From Chamaelirium japonicum (Eukaryota > Streptophyta > Magnoliopsida > Liliales > Melanthiaceae), in assembly GCA_947650365.1 (NCBI GenBank), contig CANTAL010000208.1, positions 123,501 through 187,500 on the forward strand: a stretch of DNA of 64,000 nt. Reading direction: 5' to 3'. Shown piece after piece: positions 10,601 through 22,501 of this stretch. A program made the position numbers and the translations under genes. The notes under the pieces are model-generated. The model worked only from the letters and a program-made list of their open reading frames with translations. It made no database searches and was not told the DNA's origin. Position 1 is the stretch's first letter; the number at the start of each line of letters is the position of its first letter.

Positions 10601-11160
10601 AGTGAGGAGTATATTATGTGGACTGACAGATGGGACTGAGTGGGGAACTCAATGAGGAGTATATTATGTGGACTGACAGATCGTTCAAGCCAACGGAGGG
10701 GTTGGCGAGCGGGGCTTAGGTTCTAGCAAATCGAAGGGGTATTGTTTGTACTGCTGTGGCGTTTCATTGTGAGGCAACATCTCCGCTACAGGCAGAGTTT
10801 GTAGCCATCCAGGGGGCTCTTGAGGATCTCGGGAAGTGGTTAGATATCAAGGTAGTACGTCTGACTGATGCGACGAATTGAAGGCACTGGATGCTCTGGT
10901 TCTAGGACAAGGGTGTTCTAGAGAGCTGTACCCAAACATAATGGCATGTATACGGTTTTGGGATATGCAGACGGGGGTTATGGTGCAGTGGATTCTAAGA
11001 AAGGTCAATAGTGCAACCCACTGGCTGGCTTCAGATGCCCGGATATCTAGAGTTGAAGGTTATTGGATAAATGATATCCCTCATTCTATTTCGGCTCTCG
11101 TGCACGAGGACCTTCGGATCATGATGTCATAATCCACCCATCACATGTACCAAAAAAAAA
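10601..11160 (+). mobile_element. 5'-truncated LINE with RNase H fragment and duplicated 5' end
   Basis: The plus strand encodes the end of a plant LINE ORF2: a WTDRSFKPTEGLASGA-type RNase H start (10670-10740), then an open stretch from 10878 to 11132 ending HSISALVHEDLRIMMS. A 10-base A tail closes it. The target duplication is 15 bp with one mismatch (AGCAACGGATAACAC at 10586-10600, AGCAGCGGATAACAC at 11161-11175). The first about 30 bases occur twice (10602-10631 and 10653-10682), a local duplication made at or after 5' truncation. Internal stops make it a pseudogene. It is the same family as the long LINE at 31.5-39.8 kb. Confidence 0.85.
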
Positions 11161-12102
11161 AGCAGCGGATAACACGCATCTTTCTACCAAATTGCCAACA
11201 AATGTCGGCAACCACAGCACAGCCCTGCCATAATTTTTAGGGCATTGAGCTCTTAACAGACATCTCATGGAATAAAAGCACAGCTAGTTGTCGGGCCCCG
11301 CCATATCCATCCACTTATTGCCCCCATCAACTAACGACAACCATATATGGACCAAGATCACAAACCCTCTATTAAATCGCATTAACTACTAATGCTATTG
11401 CTTAGTGCTCTTGACCAATATTATAAGAAAAAAGAAAATGTTTGGTTCACAACAAGTGTTTTTTTTTTTTTAAGAGGACATATTTATCATGATTAGATAG
11501 AGCGACGTCTGTAAATGCCATTGCACATGGTTCGAAGCCTGCCACCTGTAAGTGCTGGAGTAATGTGATTTTTTTTGTCAAATACTGAGTCTTGTATTTG
11601 TTGCACAACATTATTCATAGCAGTAAATGTCCGTGTCCGTCGGCACTCGGACGGCTGCCTTCGGTGACATTCGAGATGTGATTCACTTGTTAGAGAGAGA
11701 AAGATAGTACTAAGCCATATTCACACACAGAAGAATAGATTTGGATAGAGAAGGGAATTTCAGTATTTATTTCCTACCTGATTTTGGATCGTTATGATTG
11801 AAAATTTAGAACCATTTATTAGGTAGCCAGCCGATTTGGATCAACAGACGACTATGATATTTACATAAAATCGAATGACTAAGAGTGTTTTTTTTTGTTC
11901 TAGTCAACACAATACCGACGTGCCATGTTATATAGATGCAACCGAAACCTAACGCACAGGCTTGATTAAATTTAGTTCTGTCAAATAAGGACTACCCGAC
12001 CTCATTTCCCCCCTATGCTTGGAAGTATGATGTTTAATTTCTAAGTCAGAAATAACTAATTAGTTACTTACCCTACTTGTAACATTGTCACATAGGAGCA
12101 TG

Positions 12103-12113
<11 letters not shown>

Positions 12114-12147
<34 letters not shown>
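12114..12147. repeat. GA microsatellite
   Basis: A pure (GA)n tract of about 34 bases in non-coding DNA. Confidence 0.9.
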
Positions 12148-12842
12148 ATTAAATACGTTATTATAGCACTATAGTAACCGGGGTTTGCTTTATATTTCGT
12201 ATAGACATAGGAGCGTGGATAAATCCGCGAGAGGAAAGCACATAAGATTCGATACCACGACCTGCAGAATCGGATGCGAGTGCTTTGCCACTCGGATGAG
12301 ATGATCTTAATGGCAGATTAGAACTTAGAGGACAAAATTAATCAAGCATGCTCGTTCAAAAGCTAGGTAGGAGCAATCAATAGGTGCTTAAGCATGTGCA
12401 AGATGAACGGCATTCGCTGCTCTTTACGCTATCTCCGGATGTGTTTGTCGGAGGAGACACTGTTGAGACATGTTGGGTTATTTGCTCCGTACTCGTCTCC
12501 TTCTTTGCCTTCAAACCCACGATAGAGAAGAAAATGTTTGGTCACCTTTGTAGGGAAGCTTTCCATCATGTTACTTTTTAACAATGGATCCCCCCCCCCC
12601 CTCTCTCAAATAATAATAAAAAAAGCCTACACTAAACAAAGGAAAAATCTATTTATGCCCAAGCTCCTATGAATTCATTCACACAAAACGACATGTCGCA
12701 ATCACAGGCATCCATTTCAGCCAGTCCCTATTAGTGAATCACATTCATCCTAGAGCGACAGGCAAAGGGACGCTGTGATTGGATTCCACATCATTCTGTA
12801 TAAACGGTTTGATAAAAGCTATCGGTATGAATATCATTTCTC

Positions 12843-12844
<2 letters not shown>

Positions 12845-12938
<94 letters not shown>
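12845..12938. repeat. TA microsatellite
   Basis: A pure (TA)n tract of about 94 bases. Confidence 0.95.
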
Positions 12939-12941
<3 letters not shown>

Positions 12942-13343
12942 AACAAAGAATTAAATTTTCATGAAGTTATTGAGTATTTAATTTTATAATTGACATGTAA
13001 TTCTGATTTTTCTATGCATTTCATCAATCCAAGGGTAAAAGAAATGAGAAGCCTCCTATAAAGTTTGTTAGGAATTACAGAAAATAATAATATCTTCTAG
13101 AGGATCAGACTTCTGCTTGTAGAAGTATCAATCCATAAAAAATTTATAGACATTAACCCATTCATTTTTTAATATCGTTTTGTATTTCACTAACTGTATT
13201 CTAAAGTAGTATTGTCAATGTATCATCTAGACAAGTTTAGTCCAAACGGCCTAGATAGTGATCTTGGCGGGCGGTAACATACGACCCCCGCCCCACCTCC
13301 TAACATGTAATGAATTATAAATATCTTGTCACCTATGCACCGC

Positions 13344-13997
13344 TAGATCTGTTAAAGGACAGGGTTGGGTCAAATCGGGTCCGGCCCTTTGTTTTAGGAG
13401 GTAGGCCCTAGCTCGGCCCTAGTCCTTCAGAGCAAGAAAATGATTGACCCTAACTCGACCCTTCAAGGGTCAAGTTGATACCATTAAGATAAGGATTATT
13501 GCCATATCTATTTATTCAGTTAGGTCATTAAGAAAGGGTTAAATCTTTTTCTCTTCCTAAACTATTCTTATGCCAATGCCTTTAGACTTTTGACATTCAT
13601 TTAAAACCCCACTCATTTATTCATGCTTGAGACTGATAATACAGCTTAAAAAGTATGATAAGTCTTATGAGTATTATATAACACTTCTAATACTAATATA
13701 TCCAAACTTGATAACTCCAATTCCTATAGGGTTATAGTGAGTGACCAATTAATTTCTGATTAGTCTCATTTATCCGCTGATTTAGCCCCTTAATAAGTAT
13801 TATATATATTATATAATTTATGTATATGGAGGGCAAGGTCTAGCAAAGTTGGACCATAAGGTTTAACTTACCCGGCCCTCATCTTAGAGGGCTTATGAAA
13901 ACTGAGCCCAGCCCAGTCCTCAAGCCCTTGGCGGGGAAGACTTAGGAGGGCCGGGCAGATAGGATACCCTCTCCAAAGAGCCAGATTGACAGGCCTA
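13344..13997. mobile_element. hAT-type non-autonomous element, 654 bp
   Basis: It starts TAGATCTGTTAA and ends, read on the other strand, TAGGCCTGTCAA: 10 of 12 terminal positions pair. The 8-bp target duplication TGCACCGC is perfect (13336-13343 and 13998-14005). GGCCCGGC-type words cluster near both ends, the middle is AT-rich, and there is no transposase reading frame. Confidence 0.8.
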
Positions 13998-14005
13998 TGC
14001 ACCGC

Positions 14006-14840
14006 CTATGCCACGCCTCGTCTAGATGGACCCAATCACTTATCTAGGCATCTCCTAACCGTCTTGACAACACTTTTCCAAATTATGTGCCCGACCTTTA
14101 ACTTAAGGATTTGTCGATGATTCCCAATAAATCTCAAGGTCTCATCACCTATGATTGGTCAACGGGTAAACATCCTACCGAGAAGCGACTAGAGCAATTA
14201 GTACCCCGAGACAACTATTCGATCAAATGATATTAGTCCAAAGACATTGGCAACAACACCCATGATTTTTTTTTTTTGAGAAATGCAACAACACCCATGA
14301 TTGGTCAACTGATCATGTGCTGAAGATGCCTTGGCCCACAGGAGATGCATCCTAACATAGGGGACATTGGCTCATTCATTTGATGCATGGACTCATTATT
14401 TTACTTGGAGAATTTGTGCATCAACATGGTTGCATTGTTTTTTGAGTTCAATGGCTTGGCTCTAGATAGAATAGACTGAAGTTTGGTGGTCAGAAGGAGC
14501 AAGGAACCCCAAGACAAGGCAAAGGCGTCCTACCACCAAGATATTGTGCTGATCCTAGAATTAATGTGATTGCTCATAAGTCATAAATTTAGGGCAAAGC
14601 TCGTATATTTTCTCTTTGGGTATGACATTATACAACAAAACCCAAATTCTCACCCACCATTGACTGCCACAATGGATGATTGTCTCGTTCGTATTCCGTC
14701 GTCGTCGTCGCCCTTGTTCCCTTATCGCTACACCAAATCAAATAGTTGACTTGAAATTCCACCACAATGACTATATCAAACCAAACAATGGGTTATAAAT
14801 TCCAGTAATTACAGTTACAACATACCTAGCTAGTAACTGT
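14006..14840. other. Unassigned sequence
   Basis: No gene, apart from the 19-bp LINE-tail insertion listed separately. There is a GTC trinucleotide run at about 14697-14711. Confidence 0.3.
14266..14284 (-). mobile_element. 19-bp LINE tail insertion with 16-bp target duplication
   Basis: Between two perfect copies of GCAACAACACCCATGA (14250-14265 and 14285-14300) lie only twelve T followed by GAGAAAT. On the minus strand this reads ATTTCTC then A12, exactly the last seven bases plus tail of the LINEs at 19.5 kb (GGGATTTCTC-An) and 28.4 kb (GGATTTCTC-An). It is therefore a target-primed reverse transcription event that stopped almost at once. Confidence 0.85.
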
Positions 14841-14844
14841 TTTT

Positions 14845-16160
14845 TAAATAGCAATAGTTGGAGCTGCATGTAGCTATTGTTACAACAAGTGTGCGCAAGC
14901 CGAGCGAGCGAGAGCGAGAGAGAGGCCACAATCCAAAGTAGAAGCCCGATCCGACAGAGGAGGAGAGCTGCGGGAAGGGGTTAGTGATCGATAACAGGGA
15001 GATCGAGATGATCCAAGGGCCGACAAGATGATCGGTGAGAGAAGTTTTGAGGGCTGGCATGAGCGTGATCGACGAGAGAAGATCCGAAGCGACCAAGGAG
15101 AGGTGACCCATGCCTGAGAGGCCCATAGATGCGTTGGGAGATCCGATATGAGGAAGACAGTTTTGAGTTCACCAAGGACTTCACGGACACGTCCTCCAGG
15201 ATTGCTAGATCTTCTCCTTGCAATGCGACTTTTCACAACTTAAGTCGCCCCGTGATCGCTTTGAGCATTGCCTCCTTCTTTTCCTCCTTCTTCAAGACAA
15301 TTCTACGATTACGCTCAATCCAGATGCTCCAGCATGTTGCGATGATCGTCAAGTCCCAAGCTATCCTCCACTGTTTACTGACCCTCTTCCTGCGCCAGAG
15401 CTTTAGGAGGCTGCCATGTCTACCTTTGATGCCAAGTGACTCTCTCATGTGATTCTAGACCCAGGCCGCAAAAGGCAAGTGGAGAAATAAGTGCTTCACG
15501 TGTTCTCTAGGTGCCCCGTAGAAGATGCAAGATAGGTCTGTGATAGTGGGATTGTTCCTACGTGCCAGGTTACACCTCGTTAGAACCTTGTTCTTTAGGA
15601 CTAGCCACATGAAGATCCTTGTTTTCAGAGGAGCCTTAGCTTTCCACAAATCCAAGGTGATAGGGCAGATCACACCACCGGCATTGATGAACCAGTAAAA
15701 GAATTTCACTGAGAAAACCCTTGAATGAGTCCACCTCCAAGTGGGCTAGTCCGGGTGATTAGAAATGATGATGAGATTGAGAAGATCCAAAAGCTCCTAT
15801 ATGTCAGCAATGATGGGATGAGAGATAATTCGCCCAAACTTCACATCCCATGTGCTTAATTATGTTTCTCTTTAAGATGCACTGAGATCTAATCGTGAAA
15901 TTTGTCTTCCAGGCTAAAGCATAAAGGTCGGGGAACAAATTCATAAGAGAACTTAACCCTGCCAGATATCTTTCTAGAATCGAATGTGTATACCATTGCC
16001 TAAGATCAATTTATTCCTGCACCTAAATAGCATTTTGATCTTTTGGATCACCTTCTAGAAGGGCGATATTTTCTCGGACCTTCTCGATCTTTCCTTCCAT
16101 GTTCTAGCATGGATTGCAGAGCGGCCAAATGGCGATCGTATGACATGAATAGACCAACAA
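14845..16160 (-). pseudogene. Degenerate LINE ORF2, C-terminal part
   Basis: Minus-strand frames carry, in order, the linker GNGIHIRF*KDIWQG (about 15990), the zf-RVT zinc-binding region (15455-15709, words APLKTRIFMWLVLKNKVLTR) and the C-terminal ATCWSIWIERNRRI motif (15233-15448). All are separated by frameshifts and stops. The family normally continues upstream into the reverse transcriptase, but here it stops at the LTR sequence beginning about 16163. One of the zinc ligands is altered (CIFYG instead of C-x2-C). No long A tail was found at the 3' side near 14840. Confidence 0.7.
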
Positions 16161-16162
16161 CT

Positions 16163-17440
16163 TGCTGGCCTTTGTTATTGTCCACGTGAGGGGCGTGAGA
16201 CTCTTTCTTTAGTCTCACATTGACTATGGACAGATCGGGATTTTGCTTATATATTTTGTTGGGACCTAGTCTTATAACTCGAGTTTTGGGGTTACAAATA
16301 TTTCAACATGGTATCAGGGTTGGACTAGCTTCGCCCGATTGTGCCCTTGCCACCTGTGTCCCGCATGAGGGGGGTCTTGAGATGGTCATGTCTCACACAG
16401 TTTAGTCCCACATTAGTAATGGGAGCGGGGATCCTTGTATTAATATACCCGATTACTCCTCTCTTTAATAGGTACCTTTTGGGGACGAACTCTAATCGTC
16501 ACATGGTATCAAAGCTGGGACCCGCTCCGTGCGCTCCGCTCGATTATGCCCTTGCCACACGTGTTCTGCGTGAGGTGGGGTGTTGAGATAGTCATGCTTC
16601 ACACGGTTTAGTCCCATATCGATAATGGTGGTGAAGATCCTTGTCTTAATATATCCGATTACTCCCCTTTTCAATAGGTACCTTTTGTGGAAGAACTCGG
16701 GTCATTACATGGTACTAGATCTAGACCCACTCTGGGAGCTTTGCTCGATTGTGACCACATACGCTTCCTTCGACCCGCTGATGCCTCTCTCCGCATGTAG
16801 GTACGTATGTCCCGATTACAACCTGTTCCGCGAGCGGGCGGGTGTTGAGCATGTATTAGTCCCAAGTATCTATGTTGAAATACCTTTAATCCCAAAACTC
16901 GAGTTGTAGAGAAAGGTCCCAACAAAGTACATAAGCAAGATTTCGATCTTCCCATAGCCAATGTGGGACTAAACAAAGAGTCTCACGCTCTCTCATGTGA
17001 ACAATAACAAACGCCAACACACCCCCACACGTGGATAACCATGTGGGCAACAAATAAACGGGCAAGGTCTATGAGATTTCCTATATCCCAAAACTCAGGT
17101 ATTGAGATGACGTCCCATCATACATATATAAGGAACGCTTACGCCGTCTACTTAACCAAGGTGGGACTAATCCTACTACACTCCCCCCTCAAGTGGAGGT
17201 TAATTTTTTTGTGGTCGTCGTCACATGGATGGAAGATGTGTAGGATCCACAACCGGTAGGTGAGTGATACGGTTAGACTTTGATACCATGTTAGATTTTC
17301 TCTATCGATCCCAAAACTTATGTATTGAGATAGAACTAATCTTCCAACACCCCATACCCGAGTGAGACACGGTTTGGCTCTAATACTATGTGACAACCCA
17401 AGGAATCTTTTGGAAAGGAAGTCGGGTCGTCACATGGTAT
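16163..17440. mobile_element. Cluster of tandem and inverted TRIM/LTR units
   Basis: Primer-binding-site sequences follow LTR-like ends at 16309 (TGGTATCAGGGTTGG), 16504 (TGGTATCAAAGCTGG), 16710 (TGGTACTAG) and 17435 (TGGTATCAGAGCCAGG) on plus, and at 17288 on minus. One complete small element is visible: LTR of about 129 bp (16375-16503), 77-bp interior with PBS and G-rich tract, and LTR (16581-16709). A 146-bp LTR-like block at 16163-16308 recurs inverted at 16873-17019, there preceded on the minus strand by the G-rich tract CACGTGTGGGGGTG. Several TRIM families have landed in or beside one another. No coding sequence. Confidence 0.7.
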
Positions 17441-17529
17441 CAGAGCCAGGTGGTACTTGAATTCACTCTCCCAAGTTGGAGAAATTCCCTGTTCGAGTCC
17501 AAGTATGAACACTGTGGATTGAGCTTTTT

Positions 17530-17613
17530 CTTAAGGCCACAGCGGCAGACTAGGGAGAGACTCGCTGCCGAGCTCATGGAGCTTTTCCTCAAGGCCACAG
17601 CGGGAGACTAGGG
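17530..17613 (+). repeat. Two-copy tandem repeat, about 70-bp period
   Basis: GAGCTTTT(T/C)CTYAAGGCCACAGCGGSAGACTAGGGA occurs at about 17520 and again at about 17578, with one intervening stretch of about 22 bases. It lies between the TRIM cluster and the plus-strand LINE. Confidence 0.6.
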
Positions 17614-17639
17614 ATTCCCCCCCAACTGGCTAGATTGGA

Positions 17640-19558
17640 TCTGATCTTGCCTCTCATCTTCCAGACTGTCTTGCCTCATCAATGGAGCGAAGGGCGATTC
17701 CTTCCTGATGCGCAGGGGGGTCAAGCAGGGGTGTCCGCTATCCCCCTTCCTCTTCATCCTGGCGGTGGACATCTTCGATCCGATCCTGAAGAAGACGGTG
17801 TGGGGAGGCTTGATTGACGGGATCAAGGCGGATTCTTGGGAGGTCTCCAATCTTCATTTTGCGAACGACACCTTGCTCTTCCTAGTAGTGGATCAAGCAC
17901 AAGTGTTGGTTCTCAGGCTGCTCCTCCTTTGCTTCTAGCTGGCGTCCGGGCTGAGCGTTAACTTCGCCAAATCAGCTCTCTACTACCTAGGGGCGGACGC
18001 GGATATTCAATCTGATCTATCTGCTATCCTGGGCTACAGCCTGGGCAGACTCCCCTTCAGGTATCTGGGACTCCCAATTTCTGACCGCAAACTATTGAGG
18101 GACAATTGGCGCGAGCTGATCCAGAAAATAGAGAGGAGACTCTTCGGGTGGAAGGGGAACCTTTTTTCGATCGGAGGGAGACATACGCTTGTCAACAATG
18201 TCCTGTCCTCCATCCCAACCTATTACCTATCCTTTTACCACCTTCTAGTGTGGGTCATTACCAGGATTGACAAGCTGCATCAGGGATTCCTGTGGCGGGG
18301 GGTTTCAGGCGACTAGCTCCGGCTCTTATCCCCTCCTTGCTTGGGATAGAGCCTGCAAATCTAAGTTGCAAGGGGGCCTGGGGGTCATCAATCTCATGGA
18401 GTTTAACCTTGCCATCCTGGGGAAATGGTGGTGGAGGTTGTAGAACATGGCGGGAGACATTTGGCGGAGCATAATCATGGCGAGGTACTTCAAGAGGTTC
18501 TCCCCCCTCCACTCGAGATCGCAGATTTTAGATTCCATCTCACCCTTCTGGAGAGGGGCCTCTAGGGTTTTGACGATCTACCAATGCGGGAACTGACTCA
18601 TTGCGGGGAATGGGACGAAGGTCAGGTTCTGGGAGGATTTATGGCTTGGCGAGCTACCTCTCCAGACGTTGTTCTATAACCTTTACGAGCTGGCTCCATC
18701 CAAGGGGGCCTCGATGAGATCGCAGGCATTGGTCAGAGGGGGGGGGGGGTCACGACTTGGAGGCCTACTTTCTCGGGGCCTTTTCCAACGGAGCACCTCC
18801 AGAAGGTGGGCCAACTCTTGGGACTCCTAGAGGGGGTGTCACTCTCATCCGAGCCGGACCGGGCGGGTTGGCGTTGGACCAGTTCCGGGGTTTTCTCCGT
18901 CCGCAGATGTTACAATTTTCTACATTTCGGAGGAGTTTCTTGCCCTAAGGACCGGGCGATTTGGTGGACCAGATGCCCCCCCCCCCCCCAAGACCAGGAT
19001 CTTCATGCTCCTCACTTTTAGGAACAAGATTCTCACGAAAGTTAACCTTTTGCGGAGGAATCACCCGGGGGTGACCGACCCATCCTGTACTCTTTGCAGG
19101 AGGGCGGAGGAGACCACGAACCACTTGCTAGTGGGCTGCGACTTCTCCAAGCTGGTGTGAGGCCACTTCCTCTAGCGTTTGTGCAGATGATCCCCTCTGG
19201 CAACCGTCGAGCTTCTTTGGATGAAGTGGAGACGCAGGAATTTTCGGGAGTCGGATAGGCGAGGCTGGGACATACTGGCAGTTGGTATCTCTTGGGCGAT
19301 CTGGCTTGAGCGGAACAAGAGAACTTTTCAGGGCAAGAGCTCCTCGGCAGATTTTGTCATTTTCCAGATTAAGTGTGTCATCCAAGTTTGGGCGTTGGCC
19401 ACTACAGCGGGTGCTCGGAGTTTCCTCTTTGATCTTTGTAACGGTGACACCTAACCGCTTGTAACCCATTTTTTTTTTAATAAACTGGTAGGGGTCTAGG
19501 CCTAAAACCCCCCCCTCTCATTCTCTAAAAGGGATTTCTCAAAAAAAAAAAAAAAAAA
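17640..19558 (+). pseudogene. LINE ORF2 remnant: RT second half, linker, zf-RVT, A tail
   Basis: The plus-strand frames contain the reverse transcriptase block GVKQGCPLSPFLFILAVDIF (from 17708) and the active-site segment reading FANDTLLF, where the first Asp of the usual FADD/YADD is Asn. The LGLPISDRKL..GGRHTLVNNVLSSIPTYY thumb region follows (18060-18240), then a linker GNGTKVRFWEDLWLGELPLQ (18605) and a zinc-binding C-terminus (18975-19150), then AVGISWAIWLERNKRTFQGK (19280-19345). The 3' UTR ends GGATTTCTC and an A18 tail at 19541-19558. Multiple stops and frameshifts are present. It is the same family as 27378-28426. No target duplication was recognised. Confidence 0.85.
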
Positions 19559-19672
19559 TCATGTTCACCGGATATGGAATTAATAAATGTAATGCTGCCT
19601 CATTGTTTCGATCTCCAGACCCCCTAACCAGTCCAACAAAAAAAAAACCGAAGACATTAGCATAACTCAGTA

Positions 19673-20152
19673 TAGGGGTGGCAATGGGTCGGGTCGTGTC
19701 GGGTTCGTGTCGTGTCTAGTCGGGTTCATGTCCAGAATCCCTAGACCCGGACCTGACCCGTTTAACTAATCATGTCTAGATCCTACACCCGTACCCGACC
19801 CGCTAATAAACGGGTAGACCCGATAAGACCCGTTTATCACCCGGGACTATTCAGTTGACCCGATCTGACCCAATCCGACTCGACCCGACCTGACCCGAAA
19901 GACCCGCTGGTATTATATATTATAGTATCGGATTGCGGGTAGACCCGACCCGACACGACCCGTTGAATACTAAACGGGTCTTCCCGGGTCTACCGTGTCC
20001 AGACCCTAAACCCGGACCTGACCCGTTTATTAAACGGGTCTATCGTGTCGACCCGTTTACGACCCGAACCCGTTTAGCCCTGACCCAGACCCGCTAACTT
20101 CGTGTCGGGTCGTGTCGGGGTTGCCGTGTCGGGTCCGAAATTGCCAGCCCTA
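19673..20152 (-). mobile_element. hAT MITE, GGGTCGGGT-rich family, copy 2
   Basis: It starts TAGGGGTGGCAATGGG and ends AATTGCCAGCCCTA with a perfect 8-bp target duplication ACTCAGTA (19665-19672 and 20153-20160). The interior is built from the same ACGGGTAGACCCG and TAAACGGGTC words as 6768-7156 but in opposite orientation and about 90 bp longer. It is a non-coding hAT derivative. Confidence 0.9.
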
Positions 20153-20160
20153 ACTCAGTA

Positions 20161-21644
20161 TACGCGACTCGCATGAGTTGTTTCTCTCCTCCACTTGGGA
20201 GTTCCGATCTCCTCCAGTCCGTCGGCCGGTCGGTGGTTTGGCATCCATCACAGCCGCATGTAGGCAGCTGGAGTATGACTCACTTTCGTATCATCAGCCA
20301 TCGTACGGTTGTGATGCGTGCAGGCCAACCAACTGGGCAACGACCGACTGGAGGAGATGTGAACTCTTCCACTGGTGGCCTCTCACGTGCATGGCATGTA
20401 GTCAATTTAATAATATCGCGGGAAAAAAGAGAGAGTTAAAAGTAAAAACACAGTGAGAGTCGATGGAGCAATAAATAGGTGTCAGCTGGTGTCTCAATCT
20501 CCCTTCATAAATGCATGGGAAATTGCGTGACAAACGGTCTGATCTTTGAAGCTTCAAACCTTTTCTTCTTTGAAGTTTGGATGAACTATGGATTTTTCTT
20601 TCCTTTTTTGACATCTTGAATATATTTTTTTTCCAATCTTATTCATTTATTTTAAGAATAATATACAAACACCATTTTATAGAAGTAGGGCTATTTTTTT
20701 ACAAAAATGTTATTCAGCGCAAAGGATTTTTCGATTTTGCTAGTCTGATTGACTTGGCATCATACAATTGGTGGTTGAAACCCAATGGCTACATTTAAAT
20801 CTTTTACACCACCAATTACACACTGCCATGTCAATCGGGATGAACGGAATCGAAAAAACTTAGGGATCAAAAGTAAAAGGGTAAAATGATCATTTTGAAA
20901 ATTAATGTGGGCCTTTTAGTTTTGTCGGTTGAAAATTAATTCTTTTAATTTGGAGTTTAAAGACAATTTAAGTTGATGATTTAATTTTTTTTTTTTTAGA
21001 ATTCTCTTAGTGAATGGGTGGGGGTTTGGCATAGACCCTATAAGTAGATTAAAATAAAATATTTATAGAATTACATGACAAAATAAAGAGGAAGAGGCCA
21101 ATGTTGAAGATTATAAATACCGGGAGTCCTGAACTTTCTTATTGTATTAACTCTCTGATCCCTACCTTCATCCTCTCCTTCCAAGCTGCACAAAGTCTCC
21201 TCTATTAGCTTGATATTTTACGGTGGAGTCATCGAAGCTTTCAACAAAGCTTTCTGTTTTTTTCCAACCAAAGGTTCTAGTAGGTTGTCATATATAGACA
21301 CAATCGATGTCCCATAAAGGTCGCAGGCTTATTTATCTGTTTCTACATATGCAAGATCCAAAGAAAATTCATTGTGGCTGGATGACCCCCAAATTCCATC
21401 TTATGTTTAAGTATACAATTATAAAAAGTTTATTTAATGTCTCATAAACATGACTATTTGTATGTTAATTATGTGACTGCCGATTACCTATTAGGTAATA
21501 TTAGTTGGAATAAATTACTTGGGGGAATGAAAATAACCCCTTTAATTGTGAAAGAAATCCACTTATGCTTGCAAGTTAACTCAGCCTTACGTACCCTGGC
21601 CTTTCTTTTTTAGCAATGGTTTGCAAACCCGAAATGATTAATCA
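20161..21644. other. Unassigned AT-rich sequence
   Basis: No gene could be supported. The first 280 bases (to about 20440) are richer in GC; the rest is AT-rich with homopolymers. Confidence 0.3.
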
Positions 21645-21790
21645 GAATGTTCAACCAGAATGATGTGGCATTCAATCACACTACCCTAGCCCTTTGCATT
21701 CTATTCGGTGCATGTGATTCACTGGCTGAGGCTAGATGCAACGGACGACTGTGATCAGAAGGACATACATGACATTCTGGTTGAAGATTC
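21645..21790. mobile_element. Small MITE, family M2
   Basis: The left arm GAATGTTCAACCAGAATGA..CAATCAC and the right arm (complement GAATCTTCAACCAGAATGTC..GATCAC) form imperfect inverted repeats of about 35 bp around a 75-bp centre. The terminus recurs at 31471-31500, and more diverged forms at 29505-29645 and near 12780, so this is a dispersed family. Non-coding. Confidence 0.65.
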
Positions 21791-22431
21791 AAACCAATTA
21801 AACATTTTAAATTAAAAAATATTTTCCTTTTCTCTTTAATTATCTGGTGATGAATCCACATCGCCATTCTCAATAATTATGATAATAATTTGAGTTTGCA
21901 TCTTGCATGTTCTTGCAAAGCATAAGGCCTATATATAAAAACATTAAGCATATAAGTATTAACAAACAAGAAAATCAAAAGGACTATATCAAACCCATTT
22001 CCATTTTGCAAGTACTATTCAATGCGGTACCAGAGAGCAATTTCGGTGGGGAGGTCTTACCGCATAGCAACATCAGGATGGCCATCATGACCGGCCATCG
22101 TGGCGTTTCTCGTTGAACATTTCGATGCCTTTCTACAAGACAATGACCAGAGACGCTCAATCTGACGCGCGGTGATAGGCATCCCCACAACGTCATGCGG
22201 TAGCACCTCCCCATCTAAGCTCTTACCGTGGTATTGAATACCAATGAAGTCGCCAACCTTGTAGTTAATGCCCACATGAGCGGCCCCACCACACCCGGTC
22301 CCCACCCCCCTCTCTTGTTCCCTCACCTCTCTCCTTCCCATTTAAAAAAGAAGCCCCACAGCAACCCTAAAACCTAATCCCACCATCCATTAATGCAGCA
22401 CCAAAAGCCACACACCACATTTAAACCCATC

Positions 22432-22501
22432 ACCTCTCTCTCTCTCTCTCTCTCGATCTCGATCTCAGCCAAGAGAGAGAAAAAAGAAGAAGAGTGACGA
22501 A
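22432..22501 (+). promoter_or_regulatory. 5' leader of the OFP gene with CT microsatellite
   Basis: A (CT)n tract at 22432-22454, then a purine-rich strip, leads to the start codon context GACGAAATGG, with a purine at -3 and G at +4. CT-rich leaders are common in plant genes. A weak TATA-like TTTAAA lies at 22420-22425, directly before the CT tract. The 600 bases upstream hold no other gene. Confidence 0.45.

Larger units (their letters stand above)
11176..13335. other. Unassigned AT-rich sequence with two microsatellites
   Basis: No gene was found. Around 12660-12840 it holds text resembling the AGAATGATGTGG/CCAATCAC MITE family seen at 21645. GA and TA tracts inside are listed separately. 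Confidence 0.3.

Noticed and set aside
9987..10655. 222-codon plus-strand ORF
   Set aside because: Runs across a CGGGTATG-rich repeat, a CAG run and the start of a LINE insertion; a composite without protein logic.
11476..11560. tRNA or SINE head around TGGTTCGAAGCCTGCC
   Set aside because: A B-box-like word only; no A box at the right distance and no cloverleaf.
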